A DNA stretch of 44,995 bases from Treponema sp. (lineage in GTDB: Bacteria; Spirochaetota; Spirochaetia; Treponematales; Breznakiellaceae): positions 1-44,995 of the forward strand of contig WQRN01000005.1 in the NCBI GenBank assembly GCA_009786715.1. The letters run 5' to 3'. The notes beneath the pieces are model-generated. The model was not told the DNA's origin and searched no databases. It worked only from the letters and a program-made list of their open reading frames with translations. Below are positions 19,101 to 28,200 of this stretch, in pieces. The first letter of the stretch is position 1. Each line of letters starts with the position of its first letter. The position numbers and the translations under genes are program-made.

Positions 19101-19227
19101 GGCAGCGGCAATGCTGGGAGGGCTGACTGTATCAACATTAATCAGTTTGTTCGCGGTTCCTCCGGTATTAATCCGATATTTTAAATTTTCACTTCGCGGC
19201 GAAAACAAAATTGAGGCGGAAAAATGA
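16156..19227 (+). CDS. RND efflux permease, first subunit
   Basis: At 1023 residues this is full RND length. It has the N-terminal helix (SRPVTAIMILAALIMAAIFS), a periplasmic loop, six clustered membrane helices (about residues 335-540), a second large loop, and six more helices (about 855-1010). Helix 4 reads GLAMGIGLVSDISVIILDL and keeps one Asp of the proton-relay pair. Helix 10 reads GLTALFGLVVNNSLILFEI, with Asn-Asn in place of the AcrB Lys, as in several HAE-1-type transporters. It would use proton flux to move substrates out through the adaptor and TolC-like channel. The next gene is a second, more divergent permease, overlapped by ATGA, so a mixed trimer is possible. Confidence 0.92.
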   Translation: MKGLISIFVSRPVTAIMILAALIMAAIFSLFSLSVNRLPEFSIPRVTVETVYSGMAAEELRSMVTIPIEDGLSPVKGLERMRSVSRDNRSVISLDFRWGTDPMAASVLVREAIDAIYPALPEGVRKPTVTSGDSGAEAHAVIAVSSHNGNNEFARKLAEYEIQARLRRIDGVGSVVLSGGEVNEEKLLLDTARLSALGLSPSDFINLLAQETADISAGNAREGNMELVVVSSGKPDSVSSLSQTILPVNGGSIRVEDTGEMVYASAKQESIFVYNGKEAAALEVYHRPGADPLRLSREIKKTVNEAASAFSRDAKIELAAESSSSLISGITGLLISAALGALAVTAVLLFFIRRLKYSLLAALSIPISIAAGVCVLSITGKSLNGMSLGGLAMGIGLVSDISVIILDLLHRAFEKYTVKPKPDEIACKVSSIAGSSAASTLTTALVFIPVIMLPGQLGSLFGDIAIALVASVTAGWLYAQFFLPSLYLLFWGSSASLRLKIDPKYTVNTDGSLVIKYASFLSSVLRKSNKIFITAVLLSVLGFLTLILQPVVFINPDNAEEVWVSVIFPPGTMLHAAEKSGIDTSSLISGLPSVKTVYGRAGAEEEDVNRRADINYRKEELILRCVPEKGVKAEKALSDINAILKNNNDLLYSTLNPRIETYFPRDRTEALLGLSSQRTYVIKGNNRDELLERIDTAQDAFNSAAVTANLRPSGQRLELRLYPNREASAFLSMPAAQIAQTLFILNEGIVTTKLEIEGKPLDVRVMGKTSEEPLSRLEQIPLKTGNGKTVYLGSISKIERKEAEASLARLDRSDVIYADFSSGEKLPKAVSDLASRYSWFSGADESVFKRYFTSLIVYVFLVLILLYMAMGAQFESFLLPLILMMTIPFSLAGAGPALLLSGSKIDSGAILGLTALFGLVVNNSLILFEISDQKIRAGLCAQDAVYSGACERFQAILITMVTTVFALLPLIFSPLGNSQKSMAAAMLGGLTVSTLISLFAVPPVLIRYFKFSLRGENKIEAEK

Positions 19228-22200
19228 AAACATTAAAATTTTTACAAAGAAAAAAAATGAGTTTATGCATACTGGCGGGAATCTGCGCAGTATCTGTTTT
19301 TGTTCATATCACTTCTCAGGAAAAGATAAACCAGAACACAGGAGGTTCTTATGCGGTAAAAATCAAACATCACGGCATTGACGCCGCGGAAATGGAAAGA
19401 AGCGTAACCATTCCGCTGGAAGACGCTATTTTTTCAATTCCCGGCGTCAGTACCGTGCAAAGTTCCAGCGAAAACAGCGTTTCAAACATTTTTGTCCGGT
19501 TCAGGCCCGGGTTACATGGAAGGTACGAAGCGGTCCGCGACGCGGCGCAAAGAATTTATGAAACGCTTCCGTCATCCGCGCAAAGGCCGGAAATTTACAG
19601 TTCTAATAATTCCAGAGTTCCGGTCTGGTCTGCCGCTGTTATTTCAGATAATTTCAACGGCGAAAACGATTTGTTTTTAGCGGCGCAAATGCTGGAAAAA
19701 ACGGTAAAGCCGAGGCTTGAAAGCCTTGAAGGAGCCGGAGAAGTTATTATTTCCGGTTCTGGATTAAAAGAAATTTTTATAATTTTTGATCAGGAAAAAA
19801 TATCAAACATTGGTCTGGAGCCTTCCGCCGCGGCTTCTTTTCTCGGGATGAACGATTCTATTTTTTCCGGCGGAACAATCATACAATCCGGCAAGGAGGT
19901 TATTTTAACGGTAGACGGCCGTTACAGTTCTTTAAAAAACGCGTTAATTCCGCTTGGGAACGGCAAGTATACAGAGCTTTCGGATATCGCGGAAATTACA
20001 GAACATGAACGAGAGCCTGAAATTTACTCGCGTTTAAACGGTAAAAAGACGGCAAGCATCGCGGTTATGGGACGATCGGACGCGGACCTGCGCAGATTAT
20101 CTTCGGACATAAAAAAAGAATTAGCGGCATTATCCGCGCTGGAAAATCAAATTAAATCGGAATTTATAGTTTTATCCGATCTTGGCGCGGAGGAAAAAGC
20201 CGCTTTTAATTCAGTTTTATACGCAGCTATATCAGGCGCAATTATGGTCGCGTTAATCAGTCTTTTACTGAACAGAAAAAATAATACGAATGCAGCAGGA
20301 ATTTTCTGCGCTCTTTCAATTCCATTAATATGTTTAATTTCTCTGGCTGTTCTTTCTATATGCGGCTTTTCGCTGAACGGTTTCCTCCTCGCGGGAATTG
20401 CCGCCGGATCCGGAACAGCGATTGACGCCGTTATTCTCTGTTCAGAAAAATTACGAAAATGTTTAAACTATAAAACCGCTTCGGCGGCTTTATCATCTCT
20501 CGCAGGGCCGTTATTGGCGGGAGCGGCAACAACCGTCGTTGCTCTCATCCCTTTATATTCAATTGAAAATAACGGCGTAAAAATTATCGCAAGCGCAATT
20601 TCTGCTGTTACTGTCACTTCGCTTGTTTTAAGCCTCACGCTGCTTCCGCCTCTTTTGCTCTGGGGGTTAAACAGCAATAGTCAGCGGCGCGTATTTCACG
20701 CTCCGCGATTAATAAAACATACAGCCGGAAGAATTTCACGTTATTTTTGCAGATTCCTCGCCGCTGCAATAAAATTCTGTTCTTGTTATCCGATTGTTAT
20801 TCTGTCGGCCTTTTTTGCAATTACAATATTCGCGGTTATTTTGTTATTCGCAAAAGGCGCTGACACAGGGAGTTACAGTTCACAGGACTCAGTTTACGCG
20901 CAGGTTGAATTTAAAGGAGGCTTCCTTGCGCAGGAAATAGACAAGCTTTTATCATCATACGGCGAAAAATTAATAAAAATGCCGGGAATAAAAAATGTTG
21001 AAACAGGCGCGAGAACAGGTTCAGGTTCAATTCTTATTTCATTTAATCCCAATATAACGCAGGCGCATCTTGTAAGAGAGACTGCGAAACAAATTAACAT
21101 TCCGGGAGGTTTCATATTTTTTCATGAAGATTCGCTGAAAGAATATTTTTGGGAAATATTTATTTACGGCGATGAAGATAAAAAATGCAGAGAAATCGCG
21201 GAAGAACTTGCGCATATTTGCGCATTAAATCCATTAATAAAAGAAAGAGTTTTAAATTTTAAGCAAGGAAGCAATAAAATCATTTTTCTTCCGGACAGAG
21301 AAATATTTTCAAAATCAAAAATAAGTTTTTCCGCTGCCGCAAATAGAATCCGCTTGGGTGTGTACGGTCCTGTTGCCTACAAAAGACTGGTATCCGGCGC
21401 TGAAACAGATGTAAGAATCAGAACAGGTGATGATACCTTGCGTCAATCGAGGGAAGGGTTAATGAACTTGCTTGTTTCTTCGATGAATGAAGAAAATATT
21501 TCCTATTTGCCGGTTGATTCACTTTTTAATTACAAAGAAGAAACGGAACCATCCAGTATAAGAAGAGATAACCGGCGGAGATACGCATCAATTACGGTCT
21601 CTACAAAGCCGATGGATCCGCGCCGTGTAAAACAGGAATTGGCGGTTCTATTCCAAAAATTAGATCTGCCACCGGGATATTCAATTGAATTTGATCCGGA
21701 CGCAATTAAAAAAAGCGGGGATTTATCACGTACGATTTTATCGCTTTTAACGGCGATTGTTTTTTGCTATATGATCATCGCTTCAATAAATGAATCTTAT
21801 TCCATTCCTCTTCTTGTGCTTTCTGTAATTCCCGCTTCGTTATCTCTTCCTGCAATTTTTCTGGTTTTATCGGGCAGCGCTTACAATCAGGCGGCGGCAT
21901 GCGCATTCATCGCCGTAAGCGGAATGACAGTTAACGCCGCGATTTTATGCGCAGACAGCATCAGAGTAAAACTGGGAAGCAGAATAAAAAAGACATCATT
22001 AAGTTTATACTGCGCCGTCCGATTAAAAATACCGGCGCTGCTTTCCACTACCGGAACCACCGTAGCGGGAGCAATTCCTTTTCTTTTTCTATCGGAAGGA
22101 GCAAACGGTTTGATCCGCGCTTTATCATTTACCGGCGCTCTTGGAGTCGCAAGCTCATGTTTATGTTCTATTTTAATTATTCCGTCTATTTTATCAATTT

Positions 22201-22250
22201 CCAAATATTTTTTTAACAAACAAAAATCCATTCCGCTTGTGCGGGATTAA
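19224..22250 (+). CDS. RND efflux permease, second divergent subunit
   Basis: This 1008-residue protein has the same topology as its neighbour but diverges strongly. The N-terminal helix is preceded by a basic stretch. Helix 4 reads GIAAGSGTAIDAVILCSEKL with one retained Asp. Helix 10 reads FIAVSGMTVNAAILCADSI with a single Asn. Cys residues are unusually frequent in its membrane helices. The second half contains the expected C-terminal helices (SFTGALGVASSCLCSILIIPSIL). Tandem non-identical permeases occur in the MdtBC family, where both subunits form one trimer; I infer, but cannot show, the same here. It is followed after 21 bases by the giant secreted protein gene. Confidence 0.9.
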   Translation: MKTLKFLQRKKMSLCILAGICAVSVFVHITSQEKINQNTGGSYAVKIKHHGIDAAEMERSVTIPLEDAIFSIPGVSTVQSSSENSVSNIFVRFRPGLHGRYEAVRDAAQRIYETLPSSAQRPEIYSSNNSRVPVWSAAVISDNFNGENDLFLAAQMLEKTVKPRLESLEGAGEVIISGSGLKEIFIIFDQEKISNIGLEPSAAASFLGMNDSIFSGGTIIQSGKEVILTVDGRYSSLKNALIPLGNGKYTELSDIAEITEHEREPEIYSRLNGKKTASIAVMGRSDADLRRLSSDIKKELAALSALENQIKSEFIVLSDLGAEEKAAFNSVLYAAISGAIMVALISLLLNRKNNTNAAGIFCALSIPLICLISLAVLSICGFSLNGFLLAGIAAGSGTAIDAVILCSEKLRKCLNYKTASAALSSLAGPLLAGAATTVVALIPLYSIENNGVKIIASAISAVTVTSLVLSLTLLPPLLLWGLNSNSQRRVFHAPRLIKHTAGRISRYFCRFLAAAIKFCSCYPIVILSAFFAITIFAVILLFAKGADTGSYSSQDSVYAQVEFKGGFLAQEIDKLLSSYGEKLIKMPGIKNVETGARTGSGSILISFNPNITQAHLVRETAKQINIPGGFIFFHEDSLKEYFWEIFIYGDEDKKCREIAEELAHICALNPLIKERVLNFKQGSNKIIFLPDREIFSKSKISFSAAANRIRLGVYGPVAYKRLVSGAETDVRIRTGDDTLRQSREGLMNLLVSSMNEENISYLPVDSLFNYKEETEPSSIRRDNRRRYASITVSTKPMDPRRVKQELAVLFQKLDLPPGYSIEFDPDAIKKSGDLSRTILSLLTAIVFCYMIIASINESYSIPLLVLSVIPASLSLPAIFLVLSGSAYNQAAACAFIAVSGMTVNAAILCADSIRVKLGSRIKKTSLSLYCAVRLKIPALLSTTGTTVAGAIPFLFLSEGANGLIRALSFTGALGVASSCLCSILIIPSILSISKYFFNKQKSIPLVRD

Positions 22251-22271
22251 AACGCAATTTTGGAGTACAAA

Positions 22272-25200
22272 ATGAAATTAAAATTTTTAAATAAATCAAT
22301 ATCTTTTATCCTGATATTTACGTTAATAACCGGATTATTTCCGCCGTTTTTATTTTCTCAGCCGGGTCCTTCTCCGTTCAGCGAAGTAAAAGGTTTTAAC
22401 AATTCCGTTTTCGAAAATCATTTCAGCAGAGCGGACAGAGAAATAAATCCTGATCGCTGGATGTCAGAAGCGAGATTCGGCATAACACAAGCTATATGCG
22501 CGTGGGAATTAACAGCGGAAAAACTATATGATAACCCGGATGAACTTAATACGGCAAAAAATAAACTGGAAAAATGGAGCGAAGAAGAACTTGAAAAACG
22601 ATTTTCTCAATGGCTTATCGGCAGATTTTTCGGTAAAGCGGCGGAAGATGTTTTTTTGGAACTTGTTAATTCTTTCGGCGAAACTCAGAAAAAATATTCC
22701 TGGCATCTTGATGATGAGGGAAACATCATTTTTGACGCTCAAACCGGCAACCCGCTTGTAATAAGGCCGAGTGATGAAGACAGAGAGTTTTTTCACGATT
22801 TAATTTTATGGCGCGGAGAAACTGATAATATTTTAAAAACAACAAACGCTTCTTATAACAGCGTTATAATAAATATATCTCCTGAACTGTTAGCGTATAT
22901 ACCGCTTGATTTACGCGAAACAATGTCCGGCGTTATCAGTGAAACTATAAACTTACAAAGCATCAGCCTAAAAAACGAATTTGAAAATATCGCGGCCAGA
23001 GAAGAAAGAATATTTTCAAGCAGACGAACAAGAGATATTTGGAGTCTGCGGAATAAAAGCGAAAATGAAGCCGCTCGTATTTTTACAAATAAATTAATAA
23101 CGGAAACGGAAGAAACCTGCAAACAGGGAATTGAGGAATTAAACACAAGAATAGAACAAGCGCAGACAGACGCGGGCGATCTTGCGATATTGGGAGAGGA
23201 ATGGCTTCGCTTGTATCAGGAACAGTTTGAAAGAGGACTAAAAGCGTGGGAAGAAGCCGAAGAAAGATTTTTTATTAGACGCATTGAATGGGAACAGGAT
23301 TCCTTTAATTTATTTTCTCGGGGAGAAGAAACATGGTTTGCGGCATTTAATAAATTTGAGGAAGAAAGAAATAATTGGGAAATATCAGCAGGAAAGTTAT
23401 TTGATGCAGGCTGGAAAATGTTCAGCGATATATCTGAAGATTTTACAAAATCAATCACAGACGCTAAAGAAGAATTTAAATTAAACGCGGAAATGCGCAT
23501 CGGAGAAGGAAAAACAAAGGTAAAAGCGTTAATCGATATGTATCTTCTCTGTTCTTCCGCCGCTCTTTCCGCTTTAGAAAATTATAAATTCTGGGAAAGT
23601 AAAAATAATACAGCGGAGATGGAGAAATCAAATAGCTCGTATATATCTTATTTAGAAAAAGCTTCCGAGGCGAGACAAAATATATTTGATAATTACGGAG
23701 AGCTTTTCGGAACAGGAACTTTAAAGGATGTTCTTTCTCCTGACGCGGTGAGCGATGATTTTTATCTTGACGATTATCAAATTGCTTTAATAAAATCACG
23801 GGCTCTTGTTTTGTATTGGGAACGGAAAACAGAAATTGCGAATTCAATTATGACTTACGCTTCTGAACTAACGGCTGGAAGAATAACAGAAACTGAAGGA
23901 TTGCTCGCATGGGAAGAAGCGAAGGAGGCGTATAATAATTCTCTTCTTGACTATGAGACAGAATTTAAAAAATTAAATGATATCGGAGCAAATATCCAGT
24001 TACAGATAAAAAAATTAAACAATCTGGCGGAAAAAATGAAGACTGAAGAAGAGATACTGGATAAATTAACCAATGAATATTCCGCCCTTGTATCGCTTTC
24101 AATAGGGAGTCAGGAAGAATATTATCTGAAGAATTTTAATAATATTTATAAAACGCTTGTAAAAGATTATATTTCATTTGCAAAAACAGGCGCGGACGCA
24201 AAATATATAAAGATTCTTGAATACGGGAAGCAATGGGATATTGCGGAAAAACAATTTACCGCAAATGAAATATTAAATATACTGATAAACGGCGGCGGCG
24301 ATCTTCCGTCTCTCGCCGAAGTTGAAAACAACGCATCAAAAGACAGTGATTCATTAATAAATTTAAAAATTCGTCTTGCTTCAATTGATTTTTTATCCGG
24401 TTCTTTAAGCAGCAGCGCTGATTGGTATTCGAAAATTAAAGGTTTAATATTAACAGAAGAAGAAAGAGCGGATATTTTCGGAGAAAAATTAATAGCACGT
24501 CTTGTTGAAGATTACAATAGTATTTCTCTATTATTAAATGAAAAACTATCTGAATATGATTTAATAGACTCCGCTGATTATCTTGCGCAGTACTACGAAG
24601 AATATTATTTTTGCGAAGGTTTATTAATTCTTTATTCTAACTTATCGCAAACATGCTCTTTTCTTCAGGAAGAAATCTGGCAGGATAATTTAAACTCTCT
24701 TACGTCATTTCTTAATGATTACGGGATAGAACAGATCGGCGCCGCGGTTTTAAATATTGAAAATATCAGCGAAGCCATTTATGAAAAATCAGGCAATTTT
24801 ATACATAACGCGTCGCTTTTTATTATCGATTTTGAAAATATTTTTACAAATATTCATCATTGGCTGGAATATGAGATTAACTGCTGGAAAGATTCATTTA
24901 TTTCATATCTGGCGGCGTACGCTCTCAGTAAAAATATAAAACCTGTAAAGAATTCTGCCAAATTATCTTCTGAATATGAAGAAATTTGGGCTGAGTGTTT
25001 ACTATTGGCTGATACCGGACAAATTGATAATACTTTGATAGAAAAAGTAAAAAATATGAACATTCTTAATTATATGCTTCAAATTACGGAATCATGGGAA
25101 GCGTACAATTCCAGATGTTTATCAGGTAAAGAAAACCACTGGCGTGAATACTTACTGGATGAATATTTAACAGAAAAAGACGATTCTATTAATTTAGTTT

Positions 25201-28200
25201 CATCATTAAACGAGGGTATTTTAGCGGACGCTTTATATTATGCCAAGTATTTTACAAACAGAATTAATGACTCGTTTATTATAAATTCAAATAAAAATAC
25301 GATTATAGAACATTCCGTGCAATATTATTACAATTTTTATTCAAATGAAGTTGTTAAAGCAATAGTAAATTTCAACTCGTTAAATGCGCATTATAATGAA
25401 TTTTCAAACGCTTACAAAACTTATGAAAATTCTAAATTAACGCCGGAAGAAATCACAAATGAATTAACACAATTAAACGAAAAATTGATAGAGCAGGAAG
25501 AAAAGTATAATCTGGCAAAAGGTAAATATTCAGAAGAAGCCGTAACATTTTCGAATTTAGGCTCGAACTATGACGGACAATACAAATATTTGAACCAATT
25601 ATATGATAAAACAGAACAAAAGCGTTTTGAATATGAAATACAAGACGCGATACAAAGATGGGCAAGCACATCCTATTTAAATACAGATAATATCGATCTT
25701 GAAAATACAAAAAATAAATTATTAAAAGCCCGGACAGTTTTTAATGTGCTTTCAGATATTTTTAGCGGTAATTCCGCGTCTCCATCCGGCGATCCGGAGT
25801 ATGAAACTCTTTTTACCGCTTATAAGCAAAGCATTAACGCAAAAATGAAAACGCTGGAAACCGTTGATTTATTATCATCAGAAATTTTCAATGAATATAC
25901 AAACAATCAAACTTTATATTCTAATTATCAATCTTCTTTAAATCAGCTTGGCAGTCCGGATCAAAGCATGTTTGACCACATCACAGTAAAAGACGGACGC
26001 CTTGCTTTTGCAAAAAATGAATCCAACAAAGAAGCGCTGGATAATTTTTTCAGCGCCGCGAATGATTCATTAAATGAACCGTATAAAATCAGTCTCTATG
26101 AAGATTCTCTGAGAAATTTAAGCCAAAGTATGACAAAATATTTTGAAGATCCGGAAAAGTTCATGCAATGGAGCCTTGCAAGAGATTATCTTCTGCTCTC
26201 ATTAATAGATACGGATGACGAATTATGTCCTTTTAAAAAATATTATACGGGAATCGATGATTACAAAGAAGACGGTTCTATTGGCAAGTTAACTGTCAAA
26301 ACAGGCATAAATATATTTAAAAAAACAGAAATTAAAGTATATGAATATTTAAATTCAATAGGAAGATTTGCGTCGTATAGCAGCTTATGCGAAGAAACAT
26401 GGACTAATTTAAGCGAAGAAGAAAAGAAAGACCTTGAGTATTACGTTATTCTGACATTGTCAAACAGCAACAATTATTCCGCGGGTTTTGGAAAACTTTA
26501 CGCTTATGAAACATGCATAAATGTCGGGAATTACGTTAGAGATAATCTAATTATTAGATCAGAAGGAATTGTTTTTGGTATATCGAATACGATACAAGAT
26601 ATACATAAATTAGTAGAAATAAATAGTAATACACTAGAAAATATTTATCCTGTTTGTTTTGAATTAGAAAATCAAGTTAATAACTGGACAGCAAAACTTA
26701 AACAAACGCTTTCCTTAATAGAAACAAATAAAAAGCCATATCAGGATTCCTGCGAAAAAATTAATTTATTAGAAAATAGAAAGAGCGGCAATGAGTATAT
26801 AAAATGGGAGGATATTAAAAATTCTCTGTCTGTTTCATCGAAAATGCCTGATGAAGATATTACAAAGATTAAAACCTATTGGGATGCGATGCAAAAAAGT
26901 TCCAATGATAAATTTAACAGCGTCAGCATGGCTCTTGTAAGTCTCCTTAATTGGACAGAAAAAGAGGAAGAAAACAATAAAAACGCTCTTGAAAAATACT
27001 GGTTAGACGCTGTGCAAACGCAAAAAATGAATGAAAACATTTTTCATAACGCCGCGGAAAAATATATTTTAGGTTTAATAAATCTTGATGAATTAAAAAA
27101 AGCGGCTGACAAAGCGTATTTTAAAAACGTTGTAACGTCAAAACAACATCTGAATAATATGCACGCCGTTGTATTGGAAAGTCTTTTATTATACGAAAAT
27201 AAAAAAACTAATTTTAATTATATCTTCAGCGCAATCGGCAGTGAATTAATAGCAATCACAGAAAAAACAATTAAAGACAGATACAACGCGGAGCTTAGCG
27301 CAAGGGAAGCGGAATGGAATCAGCAATTAGCGGGCTTAGCGGATAAATTAATGGAATGGCAGAAATCGGCGGTTCAAATTATTGAAAACGGAAGAAATGA
27401 CTGGAACGCGGGTCTTCAAAAACTGGAAACCGCCTACATGCGATGGTACGCAAATTTCAAAAATGAATATGATCGTGTCAGCGGCGAATGGTCGCTTGCT
27501 TATCTCGCCGGTCTTGAAGATAAGGAGATATGGCTCGAACAGGCGGCAAACGCGTTTTATCAGGCGTCTAGCGAATCGCTGCTTTCGCTTATCGGCACAG
27601 AAGGAGAACGCTTATCGCGTTTTATCGATACAAGAGAGCCTATCAGCGTTTCAGTTGATACCGATCAAGCTCAATCCATTATAACAGATTTATTGCGATC
27701 TTCAGGAATCGTAAATATGTCATATGCGCTGGGATCAATTAATAATATCGCAAACGCTTCTTCGCCGCTTGTAAGACGCGGGGTAGGAGGTATTTCAGTA
27801 TGGGATGCGGCTCTTGTAAAAACGGAAGCTTCTGATTTGGCAAGAAAAGCAAATAAAGAAATTGCAGACGAAGAAGCGAAAAAACTCGCATATAACGCCC
27901 GGCTGCACGCTGAAGAAGCGGTTAAAAATTTAACCGAAAATGTGGAAACAGCAAATGATAAATTCAGAGAAAATATAGATAACGCTTTTATTTTTAACGG
28001 ACTTTGGAACAAGAGCGGAAATGATTACGTGAAAAATGTTTTAAAAGGATCAACGCTTTTTGATCCGGTAATTACAACATCAGTAACAATTAAGGGTTAC
28101 GCGGATTACATAATGGAAGATATAACCCTTAAAACTAATATTAATGAAACTCATTTAAGAAGTTTAGATTCAATCGCAATAAACGCGCTGTTAAAAAATG

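Noticed and set aside
16156..19227. Loss of the RND proton relay because helix 4 has a single Asp
   Set aside because: Several HAE-1-type RND families naturally keep one Asp in helix 4 and Asn residues in helix 10, so this alone does not indicate an inactive pump.
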